From Gnetum montanum (Eukaryota; Streptophyta; Gnetopsida; Gnetales; Gnetaceae), in contig MNCI01022655.1 of assembly GCA_015680685.1 (NCBI GenBank), forward strand, positions 753,750-817,749: 64,000 nt of DNA, read 5' to 3'. The position numbers and the translations under genes were made by a program. Below the pieces are notes generated by a model. That model made no database searches and was not told the DNA's origin. It saw only the letters and a program-made list of their open reading frames with translations. Shown here in pieces: positions 45,021 through 54,018 of the stretch. How positions within the stretch are numbered: the stretch's first letter is position 1; every line of letters begins with the position of its first letter.

Positions 45021-46711
45021 TATAGCAACTGAAAATGTCGGTGGCTGGAAGAACGCCAAGGTCGGTGGGCACAATAGTTCCAACCCTATGCCCGTGGGAG
45101 GGTGGTGCTGGGTGTGTGCGAACACAAGGTGCCCTGAATGGTCTGGTCAATCAGATAGGGACTTACATCGACATCGATATAGCCTTTTGCAATATAAACT
45201 GTATGAGTTGCGAGATGGCACTTATGGGTAATTACAACGGGAAAAGAAAGGGACTAAAAAAATGCAACAACAATGCAAAATAGTGAATAACATAAGTGCG
45301 ACAACGATATGAGATGATTCTTGAAGGTAAATAAAACAGGAATAATGCAAGGAAGCCAAACAGTAAATGAGAGGTAACATAAGATATAGTTAGGAACATG
45401 CATCGCTTCAGAGCTACAAATCTGTCTGGTCAAGGGATGGCATAATCGGCTGCACGATGTGATCGAGTGCAGAAAGTTCCGAGAGTGACCAAAGTGTGCC
45501 AGGCAACAAGAATAGTTGTGCACTTGGGCACAGATTTTGTGTATACACAATGTGGGAAAGATCCTACCAAGGTGGTAGAATGGGACCCCAGACTTTATAC
45601 TAGCCGAGAGAGGTTCCTTTTACAAATTGCTGGCCTCCCCTTTTCTTTTCCTTAATGTGAGATTGCAAGTATTTCTCTTTGTTTTTTTGTTTCAGTCAAG
45701 GAGACTCTCCTTTTTCTTTTTTTTTTCATGGGCCTCCTTTTCTGTTTTGCTTGATAGGCTATTTATAGGGCTAAAGGTAAGCCAAGGTGACCATTTGAAT
45801 ACTACGTTGTTGCATACTTGTGCTAACTTACTGGTGTTACTCAAGCCATTTGTGACCGTTGAGCTTGCAAGACCGTTGTGACAGGGGCAATAAGTATGAT
45901 CCTACTACGTTGTGACTGTGCTGCCACATCCTAGAGGCATGTGCCAACGGTTCGATTGAGGTGGAGTGCATTGATGTCGCACAACCACCTGTCTGTCGTG
46001 CTATGTTTTGCGACGTGGCTTGCTTATCGTGGCATAACACCTTGTCGCGTGTCTTGTCATACATCACATACTTGCTACATGATGCTATGCTACGTAGCAT
46101 AGCGACTAGGACAGTTTTGTTGATTTTCAGCTTATTCTGCCATAGTGCAAGTTCTACGGACTTTGCTAATTTTTCCTTTCGAACCGCCTTCTGTCCTTTT
46201 CTGCAAGATTGCTACGCCTTGCTGCACCATGGAGCTTAGCGTAGCGTAGTAGCAGACATGGTTCTTCACTTCTTGGTGAAAAGAGACACCATTGTAGAAC
46301 TCAAGATTGGACGAGGGAGGCAAGTAGTGAAGTTGTTGTTATGCTACACCATATGTCATCGCATAGTGCAACATCTCGTTCCGCCATTGTTCTCTGAGGC
46401 TTGTTATGCTACACATTGTAGCATAGCAAGCTTTGTAACTTAGAAAACTTGCTGAACTGCTTCTCCTGTGCACCTAGGCTACTGTCGCTAATTCTAGACA
46501 TTGTTTCTGAGCAAGTTGCTGGCTGTTCAGACTACTTTGGAAGGTGGGCAAGTTGGTACAGAACTCACCCATGCCTAGAGTAGAAAATTTACCGAACCGG
46601 CCATCCTAGACTCAGAACATTCTTTTCCCGATGGACTACCGTGATGTTGTGCGGACTGCAAGAGCCTGGTGAAGCCAGGATGACCTCGCATTTTCTTTTA
46701 GGGTGTTTTAG
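45021..46711 (-). repeat. LTR of the inverted copy
   Basis: Aligns along its length with both LTRs of B, including the TATAAATA box (45760-45767) and the GCTACGCTA/TAGCATAGC palindromes (46085-46100, 46225-46255, 46335-46435). Confidence 0.85.
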
Positions 46712-48031
46712 TAGTTGTTCATCCTGAAGGTCCCACCACGGGCATCCACCTTTGCGCCACCTATTAGCGAAGCCACGCGGTCTGGTCCATTAACACCTCT
46801 AGCTCCATTTGTCATTAGGGGGCCTATGCCCTCGATGGTCCCTACCCTATGCAATGCAATTGAATAGCCTCCTCACCCCGCAAGGTGAGAAGTCCACTTT
46901 GTGGGTGAGACATTAAAGGGAAATACCATCAAAGGTACTCCTAAGACTACGTCTTTGCCCCATGCATCTGTACCTTCACCACCAAAGATGAAGGTCGACA
47001 TGACTATGTAGCCTGCATCACTCTGCCAACAAGGATCTGAACCCAGATATGAAGTCACCTCTCCTCGAGAAATTCATCTTCTAGGATGAATAGAAGAGGA
47101 GGAAAGAGTGAAACAAGAGGGTGGCCAAGACTTCTTGGATGCCCTCACACAGGTCAAACAAGCTCTAAAATAAAAAAACATTATGTTGAGCTTGTATGCC
47201 CTAATCATGACATCTATTCCACATCGTGAAGCTCTAATTCACATGTTGACAGTGACTTTGGTCAATGAAGACATGCCCATGGAAGAAGAAGCAATCTACT
47301 AGGTCATGCTTCCCTCCATGCCTTCATGATCAGAACAAGCTCAACTAACCTTCCGTGATAATGCCATTAGGGAAGGCCTTGAGAGAGGTCAGGTGACTAT
47401 GGCACCTCTTTTCATCACAATTCAGGTTGGCCAACACCAGATCTGAAGGGTACATGTTGATGATGGGGCCTTTACAAATGTCATCCCCTTCCCCATTATG
47501 GATAGGTTGGGCTTGTTCGACCAGATCAAACCCATGACGATCTCATGCCTAAGGTCATTCAATGGGGCGGGGGTCATGGTAAAGGGCACAGTTCATATGA
47601 ACTTCATAGTAGGGAACCAATTCCTCACAAATGCAACGTTCATCGTGGTTGAGGAAATGCCTAGGTTTAACATGATCTTGGGGAGATCATGGTTAGCACA
47701 ACTTAGGGATATTTCCTCACACATACACCAGGAAATCCACTTACCATATGTAGGCAGAGAAGTGGTGATCCATGGTGATGAAGTAGCAACATAAACAATT
47801 TAGAGCGTAGGCATGGAACAGGGCTCAGAAGTCATAACTTCTGAGAATGAAGTGCCTGTAGCAATCTACACTGACTACCCAACAGAGGGGTCAACTCAGC
47901 AAGTTGATCCCCAATACGAAAATGCATGGACTGAGTTGCCCTTCCAAGTGGGAGGCGATGACGTAGATGAAGGTCCTAGCGGAAGGTCTCGGCCTTACAT
48001 TCCGATCAACCCACAGCGGGTCAAGAGGTAG
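46712..48031 (+). pseudogene. gag linker and aspartic protease of element B
   Basis: The linker (APFVIRGPMPSMVPT near 46810) parallels the FVIRVPP repeats of A. PR then reads EALIHMLTVTLVNEDMP (47230), VHVDDGAFTNVIPFPIMDRLGL (47453-47518) with active-site triad DDG, and MILGRSWLAQLRDI (47670-47710). 98 codons are open from 47498. The frame ends with INPQRVKR and a donor-like AAGAG|GTAGCT at 48030. In Ogre-type relatives an intron separates PR from RT, so this donor may matter. DDG instead of DSG/DTG is shared with A. Confidence 0.8.
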
Positions 48032-48129
48032 CTCCACATAGCATAGCAACCCTACTGCTTCCCGCCCACTTGCTAGCCCATATGCATTCATTGCTTTTTT
48101 GCTTCACTAACATGCCATTCTTTGGCATG

Positions 48130-48392
48130 CTACGATATGGCCCAAAATAGCCTAAAACTAGCAATGGCCTGAAACAGCCTAAAACTAGCAATGGCCCAAA
48201 ACAACCTAAAACTAGCAATGGCTCGAAATGGCCTGAAATGGCCTAAAACTAGCAATGACACGAAATGGCCTAAAATTAGCAATGGTCCAAAATGGCCTAA
48301 AACTAGTAATGGCCTGAAACGGCCTAAAACTAGCAATGGCCCGAAATGGCCTAAAACTAGCAATGGCCTGAAACAACCTAAAACTAGCATCA
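48130..48392 (+). repeat. Punctuation repeat array of element B, after PR
   Basis: About nine to ten units of 26-28 bp: AATGGCCYGAAAYGGCCTAAAACTAGC. Both strands give meaningless periodic open frames. It lies between the PR end (48031) and the stop of the antisense gene (48626). Confidence 0.9.
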
Positions 48393-48779
48393 TTGCTTTT
48401 GCTTTATTAACATACAATCCTTTTGGCATGTTATGCAAAGGCTAGAAACAGCCTAAAACTAACATATGAAAGCATGAAAACATTATATGATACATAAGTT
48501 AACACAAAATCAGTTTCTTTTCTGAAGTTTTTAATTTTATTTAAAAATTTCACCTATTGACAATGTTTGCAAAACTTGTACAAAATTTCAAAATTTCAAA
48601 AAAGAGAATTCCATGCGGTCATAGGTTGTCTCTGTTTACATCAACCTCACTGCTGACCTTTGTGCCATCAAATTTTGCATCACCTTCCCCTACATTGCCC
48701 TCTGCCGGTTCTTCATTCCCTCCCTCTACAGGCCTTGCACCCTCATCTGGAGCCTACATCGTGGGAATGAAGTAGTCAG

Positions 48780-48839
48780 CTAGGGTAACAAATGCAAGTT
48801 ACAATAGAGCATAAGCACCAACATTGTAAAGCGACTAAC
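48780..48839 (-). other. Intron 6 of the antisense gene, element B
   Basis: CAA|GTTAGT donor, TTTGTTACCCTAG acceptor, 60 bp, after a GPSQ codon series (A: DPSQ). In B the downstream acidic frame is off by one base, so a small indel is present. Confidence 0.55.
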
Positions 48840-49662
48840 TTGAGAAGGGCCTACGTTGATCTCAAAGGGTATCTGGTCTAAACCAAGCCTGAGGTGATGC
48901 TAGACCTCCTCTGTCGTGATGTCCATCCAATGCCTATTGCTAGGTTTAGCATCCATAGTAGCGACTCTCTCCTTTTCCACGGTCTTCCATTTTGGAGGTC
49001 CTAGGAAAAAAGAGATGGTTGTGGTCTCTCCTGTGGGAAGGTCCACCTTCAAGTCAAGAGATTCCGTAACCTTTACCTTCTCTTTGAATTTGGTGTAGGC
49101 CTCAGAAGCATCGATGGCATTCACAAATGCTTCATACGTGAATGCCTCCACAACAGTGTCTTTGTATAGTTTTTGATGAGTGTCATTCTCTAGCTTTTAC
49201 ACGTGTTTGTGGTTTCTATGGGTTTGCGCCCATTCGAAAACCTTGGCACTAAAATATTTCATGTCTTGACACTTCGGGGCTAGTAGGTCCATCTGCATTT
49301 TCTGTTTGATTATCTTGCGAGTGGATTCAATGTTCTGATGCACGAAAGTGCAAAACCTAGCGTAGTCTTCTACAACCATGTGCCAGTCCTCATTATTAGG
49401 GTCATAGGTTACAAGGAACTCATTCCTCGACCTGAGATCCTCCACCTCAGCAACTAGGTTAGCGTCTCTTTGGTTAGCCCCTTGGACCTGTTTCCATAGG
49501 TCCTCGTTGATGTGCTTATACTTCGACAGGGAGTGTGTCGAGTGGAAAACACACTTGTAAGCTCATCAAATGTGCGATGAGGAACCTTGGTCACGTTAGG
49601 TGAGAGTGTAGGCACGACACCAACCTTCATAGGTTATGCTGGGTCCCATTTAAGCTGAGAGG
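48840..49662 (-). pseudogene. Exon 6 of the antisense gene (helical region)
   Basis: Starts ASQLKWDPA after intron 5. Conserved blocks between B and A: KMQMDLLAPKCQDMKYFSAK (B) and KLQMDVLACKVRKWRDYCAW (A). Later parts include VEAFTYEAFVNAIDASEAYT and the LGPPKWKTVEKERVATMDA block. Long helices suggest a coiled-coil or bundle. No catalytic motif is visible and I do not recognise the family. At least one frameshift occurs near 49540. Confidence 0.6.
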
Positions 49663-49766
49663 CTACCTTGACACAAAGAGCGTAGCAATCACGTTAGTAT
49701 AGCAAAATCAACAAACTCAAAATTTTTTAGCATAGAAACATAAGGGCACTTAACACCACTACTTAC
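49663..49766 (-). other. Intron 5 of the antisense gene, element B
   Basis: GTAAGT donor, branch-like TACTAAC about 40 nt before the AG (GTGTCAAGGTAG), 104 bp. Its removal gives PDV|ASQLKWDP in frame, matching A. Confidence 0.78.
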
Positions 49767-50306
49767 CCACATCAGGGTTTGCCTACTAAAGACGTTTGAT
49801 CAAGTTGTTGACAAGTCCCTGCACGAAAGAAAACTTGTCAAGGATCTTAGCCCATGACTTCGCACGAATTAGATGGGGTCCTGTGGCATCAGTAGTAGTG
49901 CCTGTTACATGACTAAGCATATCAAGAATGGCCATAATGGACTATGATAAGGCATACATATCACCAAACTCACCAGCATCTAATTGCAGTCATTCTTCTT
50001 GCTAATTCAAGACGATGGTGGTAGCCTTGGTGGAAGGCCCTACTAAGTCTACACGAGCCCCTTCCTCATGTGCTGGTGCCTTTCCTTTTAGGAGACCAGC
50101 ATCTTTTTTATTCAAGGGAGATGCCTCTTCATTGATAGGAGGAGGCTCCCTAATGACAAGAGCCCTTACCCTAGTGATAGGAGCTTCTTTATTCTTGACT
50201 GGGGCCCTTTCCTCTGAGACTGGGGCCTCTGTGTCATCATTCGTTGCCCTCGTCTTAGGGGCCGACACTTCTTCATTGCCTTCTTCTTCTTCTTCTTCTT
50301 CCTCTG
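49767..50306 (-). pseudogene. Exon 5 of the antisense gene (acidic, Pro/Ala-rich)
   Basis: Opens with a Glu run, then EEVSAPKTRATNDDTEAPVS and similar low-complexity spacers (about 110 codons without a stop). A helical part follows: IMAILDMLSHVTGTTTDATG, KSWAKILDKFSFVQGLVNNL. The last part aligns with A (MVEDMINLLQKISFDV). Looks like a flexible linker plus a conserved helix. Confidence 0.6.
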
Positions 50307-50437
50307 CTAGCAAAGAAGCATGTTCACATTGATCCAAAACAAGTTAGTTCAAAGAAGATGCTAGACTATGCTACACCGCCTAGCGTAGCATAGCGTAGCA
50401 AACAATAACAAAATAAGAATTACACAAAAGTATTTAC
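50307..50437 (-). other. Intron 4 of the antisense gene, element B
   Basis: GTAAAT donor after QPPIG, branch-like GAACTAACTTG about 40 nt before TTTGCTAG, 131 bp. It carries a GCTACGCTA palindrome like those of the LTR. Confidence 0.65.
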
Positions 50438-51490
50438 CAATGGGGGGTTGCAACCTTTGTATCTTAAGCCACAGTCTTTGTCCCTTGTCTTCCTCCACGC
50501 GAAGGGATTCCCTGGCTAAGGGAGGCCTCTTCCTTTGCAACTCCTTGGGCACAGTCTCAGCTATGAGACGTTCCCCCTGCATCATGCTACCAGCTATAGT
50601 AGGGGGCATCTCTCCTACACTGTCCTAGCCATGAATGTTGCGAGCCACAAGATCCTTGGTTGTTACAAATAATAATTCCCTGATTATTTCTGGGGGATCT
50701 TGGGCTCATGTGGTCTGGAGGATTTAGGAAATCCACAGCCTAGAAATCTGGTTGCAATTTTGCATGACCCAGACTCCATCCTCTTGAACCACAAAAAACT
50801 CCATGAAGCACTTTAGACAGCCTATGTAGAAGGTATAGTGTATGTTGGAGTAGGTCTCCATTTTTTGATGGAGTCCCAAAATCTCAGTCTGCAAGCCTTT
50901 GCATAGGAAACTAGCCCAGTTGTAACAGGCCCCTTCTTCCATAACCTCCCGCATTATCCAGGCCTAATTAAGCCCCAAAACCTTCCCTTGGGTAAGTAGT
51001 TGGGGGAATGAGCAAGCACAAAAGATGGGGTAAATCTCCATGATGGGCCCATTCTTAAGCTTATCCATGGGGAGCGCTTTTCGCTCCTTAACAAGCCTTA
51101 ACCACTCCTAGATATCCTTCTTCTAAAGGATCAACTCCTTCTTGCCCTTCAATCCTATGGGGACGCCGTTGGCAGGAACATCGAACAGGTTCATAAATAG
51201 CTGGTCATTGATTTTAATGACCACTTGCATGCTTCGTATGTGTGTGCAGAAGTGGCCCATCCTTTTAGAGAAGGAGTTGACTAGGGAAAGCATCTCAGCG
51301 GTAGGAACACTTGGATTCGGGGCCATGAATAGATCCATAAGCCCCACCTTTTGGATGTTCTAGACTAGGGAGTTTGAGGCCTCATGGTTTAGCCAACGCT
51401 AGCTCACTTCTACTTCACTGTATTTGAAGTAGATATTTGCCCCCTGCATCTCAGTGGATACCACCGTCATCTCCTGGGGCTTCTTTGCCC
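50438..51490 (-). pseudogene. Exon 4 of the antisense gene (core, 350 codons)
   Basis: One frame for 1,053 nt, interrupted only by codons one C-to-T step from sense (TAG, TGA, TAA). Landmarks: IYFKYSEVEVS*RWLNHEAS, VGLMDLFMAPNPSVPTAEM, IRSMQVVIKINDQLFMNLF, MDKLKNGPIMEIYPIFCACS, WASFLCKGLQTEILGLHQKM, YSNIHYTFYIGCLKCFMEFF. The alternation 'V..I.IN..F' then 'P....+R.....L' loosely recalls the accessory ORF of element C. I offer that only as a lead. Protein family not recognised. Confidence 0.6.
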
Positions 51491-51575
51491 CTACAATATT
51501 TTTCACAAAACACACTTAGCGTACTAATGCAAGAAATACAAGGATTGCAAAAACACTTGAGCATGCAACACTTAT
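51491..51575 (-). other. Intron 3 of the antisense gene, element B (donor mutated)
   Basis: ATAAGT in donor position after GGGTCAAACA, acceptor ATATTGTAG, 85 bp. This choice keeps exon 3 and exon 4 in frame. An alternative donor CT|GTATAG at 51598 would not. A G-to-A change of GTAAGT explains it. Confidence 0.5.
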
Positions 51576-51865
51576 TGTTTGACCCATAGGGCCTATACAG
51601 TAACGGGAACAATGGGAGTTCAACTAGAACCTTTTCAACCGTGACTGGCTTGAAGGGTTCTGCCCACTACTCATCCAGCCAGCCCTTTTGCTTGCATTGA
51701 TTGTAGGGAACATAGAACATGCTTGGGTAGGTATGGTATTCTCCCCCGCACTAACTGATCACACCCGCCTGTAGGTTCTTAGTAGAAAAGAACTCCTGTA
51801 GGGCTAGTTGTGCTATAGCCAGTAGACCCGATCAATCATGAACCCCATCATCATTAATAAAGAAC
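51576..51865 (-). pseudogene. Exon 3 of the antisense gene
   Basis: FFINDDGVHD, then LLAIAQLALQEFFSTKNLQA, HTYPSMFYVPYNQCKQKGWL and KPVTVEKVLVELPLFPLLYR. Three to four TAG/TGA stops. Joins exon 2 in phase (AG|G, Arg). Could be the remainder of the HAD-like fold; not recognised on its own. Confidence 0.5.
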
Positions 51866-52079
51866 CTGGTAGCAAACATGTACTATTAGCATTTGACTGA
51901 TATAGCCAGCATTGCACAACATAGCAGTGCAAGGCTACAAGACTCATCCACTATTACAATAGATAGCCCCCTATGGGTTCTGAAAACACGTCGTCATGTA
52001 ATGTGCAAGGAACAATATGTTGTAATGGGGGTAGCAACTATATTCAGGCATGTCCCAAATCTAAGCTAAACACCTTAAC

Positions 52080-52397
52080 CCTATTGAACATTTGCTGGAT
52101 CACTCTCCCTGCCTACTCATGATTGCCTCGTTGGTAAAAAATCTCAGAATGCCCCAACTTGCCCTAAGCAACATGGCTTTTGTTATGCTGGATGCCTCCT
52201 CCTCCTCTAGGGAGGACCAAACGATCACACTGAAGTGGTCAAGGAGGAATCACAAAAATTATTGTGCCCCTTCCCTGAACTAGACCCCTCACTCTCCCAT
52301 AGGTATTTGGGGAGGAGGAGCGTTGGCCACAGGTCTTCTCACATGGCATAGGACCCCTCTAATTTTCAAAACAACCAGCCTGGGCCTCAACCCCACC
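52080..52397 (-). pseudogene. Exon 2 of the antisense gene, FCP1/NIF-like HAD phosphatase trace
   Basis: RLVVLKIRGVLCHVRRP occupies the place of the first HAD strand (family D-x-D/N-G; here KIRG, catalytic Asp lost). Then FREGAQ*FL*FLLDHFSVIVWSS matches the FCP1/NIF segment 'RP....FL.F....F.V..WSS'. EEASSITKAMLLRASWGILR and FFTNEAIMSRQGE correspond to the following helix and the FCWDQ..C region. Such phosphatases act on the RNA polymerase II tail and other phosphoproteins. With the nucleophile gone, this copy was either non-catalytic or mutated late. The match is by eye. Confidence 0.45.
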
Positions 52398-52929
52398 CTG
52401 CACAACACAATCAACGAATGATAGAATCATACCTAAGGGAAATACATGTGCAACATAGCAACGCTTAGTAGTTCATGCATATAGTGTAGCATAATACTCT
52501 GGCCGCACATAGCATAACAAGGACGTGAAAGCCTAGCATAGCAAGAACATGCGAATAGCCTAGCATGGCAACAAAACAATTGATGAAATGCCCTAATAAA
52601 ACACGTATCGCACTACTGCATCACACACAGCCTAGCCCTCCTAAGGGTTTTACGTTACGACATGAAAGGATTAAGCAACTTAAACTGCCCCAGCCCCTAT
52701 GGCTATGATGACTATGGTGGTGGTCATTTCAGTAGCCTTGCATGCAACCACAACGTAACATTTATGCATTTTCCACAATCAAAATGGCAACAGTAGTGAT
52801 GCAAAGGCCAAAATTACATGACTAGAAAAAACATAGGTAGCCAAGAATGAACGCAAAATAAATAGAATGCAAAACAAGAGTAGAAAATAATAGAAAGCAT
52901 AAAACAAAAAGTAGAGGAAGCATAGTAAC

Positions 52930-53049
52930 CTACTGGGTCAATGGTGTGCTCTTTCACACCACAACGTGTACTTATGGCAAGTGTCCCAAGGTCTTCTTCA
53001 CCTCCTCAACCTTTGTAAGAGAAAAATGAGTCTTAAAAGCCATTTTCAT
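52930..53049 (-). pseudogene. Exon 1 of the antisense gene, element B
   Basis: Met 53049 (MKMAFKTHFSLTKVEEVKKT), 40 codons, stops at TAA/TGA/TAG that are one step from CAA/CGA/CAG, donor TAG|GTTACT at 52929. The next recognised acceptor is TTGTGTTGTGCAG at 52398, a 532-bp intron. Little similarity to exon 1 of A beyond length (40 versus 43 codons). Confidence 0.5.
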
Positions 53050-53192
53050 GCTTGCAGATGTACACTCTTCACTGAAAAAACTCGTCTCGCTAGTCGTTAA
53101 CACAATTTCTTCATGCTCCAAAATTACCTTGTGTTCCGATGTGGGCTCTATGCTCTTACAGTGGGAATGGAAAAATTGCCAAGCTTTAACCC

Positions 53193-53204
53193 CTATTTAT
53201 TTAT
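53193..53204 (-). promoter_or_regulatory. Candidate TATA box of the antisense gene, element B
   Basis: ATAAATAAATAG on the minus strand about 145 bp before the Met at 53049, a reasonable distance for a plant promoter with a short leader. Confidence 0.4.
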
Positions 53205-53389
53205 GGTCATAATGATAAAAGGGGGGAAACTTGCCACTCTCTCTCTCCGATTAATGCAAAGCACACTGTACAACGTAGCATGCTCGCCATGACATCGCAG
53301 CACTATTGACATTTAAGCCTTGACACGCTCCAAGCCAACTGTTTGCTTTCCCGAAAACAAAAAATATATATTTGTTTGTGGTTACGGGT

Positions 53390-53900
53390 CCAAAAAGACC
53401 TTAAACTAGCAATCCTGGCAACTAGAGCATGATCAGTCTGAAAAGAACTTAAATTAGCAATCCTAGCATAGTTGCACCTTTAACAGTTTGAAAAGACCCT
53501 AAACTAGCAGTTTCAACCTGTTACGCTCGCAGTCCATAATGACGTTAAACTAACAATACCACATTCTCACATGGGCGATTTTTGCATCCTCTTCCACATT
53601 GGCAGTGTCACAAATTTTAGTAGTCTCACATCTTCATATTAGTAGTTTGCATTTTCGTATTAATGGTTTTGCACTTCTCATACCCACAGTTTCCCATTTC
53701 ACATACTATCATCTTGCATGTTAAGATTCCGCATGTCACAATTTGGTAGTCGAAAATGACACTAAACTAGCAGTTTGGCATTCACATATTGACCATTTCA
53801 CAACTTTACAGTTTGCATCAGTAGTCTTACATTTTTAATGATTCTACATTCTCATGCCTTGGCAGTCCACCATGACCTTAAACTGAGAAACTTCCAATCT
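53390..53900 (+). repeat. Punctuation repeat block of element B, before RT
   Basis: GACCTTAAACTAGCAATCC, GACCCTAAACTAGCAG, GACACTAAACTAGCAG and similar, spaced 40-100 bp apart, interleaved with 'cagtttcgcatt'-like words. Same core as 48130-48392. Confidence 0.75.
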
Positions 53901-54018
53901 TTATATCGTCACACTTTGCAAGTTGCATCAAGTCACTATTTTGCAAATTTTCATTACACACAATATTTGCTGATAGACACCTCTTAACCAGGCTTTTATC
54001 TTATGTTGGCAGGTCAAG

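Larger units (their letters stand above)
43480..46711 (-). mobile_element. Inverted 5' fragment of a B-family element (gag start, leader, primer site, LTR)
   Basis: On the minus strand: LTR 46711-45021 (start TAAAACACC, end TTGCTATA), tRNA-Asn primer site 45014-44996, leader with hairpin repeats, and gag start at 44189 (MTYATTAVDISNMEVPF). It ends inside gag at about 43480, back to back with gag of B. It replaces the C-terminal half of gag of B. No target duplication is seen; it may be an aberrant (self-) integration or a later rearrangement. Confidence 0.85.
48626..53049 (-). pseudogene. Antisense seven-exon gene carried by element B
   Basis: Inferred exons on the minus strand: 53049-52930, 52397-52080, 51865-51576, 51490-50438, 50306-49767, 49662-48840, 48779-48626, about 3.3 kb coding. 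Exon 2 resembles an FCP1/NIF HAD phosphatase. Exon 4 is a 350-codon frame broken only by TAG/TGA/TAA. Exon 5 is acidic, with EEEEEEEE and Pro/Ala repeats. Exon 6 is a helical region (KYKHINEDLWKQVQGANQR, LRSRNEFLVTYDPNNEDW), and exon 7 an acidic tail. A TATA-like word sits about 150 bp upstream. The same gene is found in A, so it belongs to the element family. Function unknown; possibly a captured host gene. Confidence 0.7.

Noticed and set aside
48130-48392. CRISPR-like regularly spaced repeat
   Set aside because: Tandem units without unique spacers, in a plant retrotransposon.
48130-48445. Long periodic open frames in the repeat array (both strands)
   Set aside because: They are by-products of a 26-28 bp repeat lacking stops in some phases; there is no conservation with A at protein level.
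51491-51598. Donor CT|GTATAG for intron 3 of the antisense gene
   Set aside because: It puts exon 4 out of frame; the mutated donor ATAAGT at 51575 keeps the frame.
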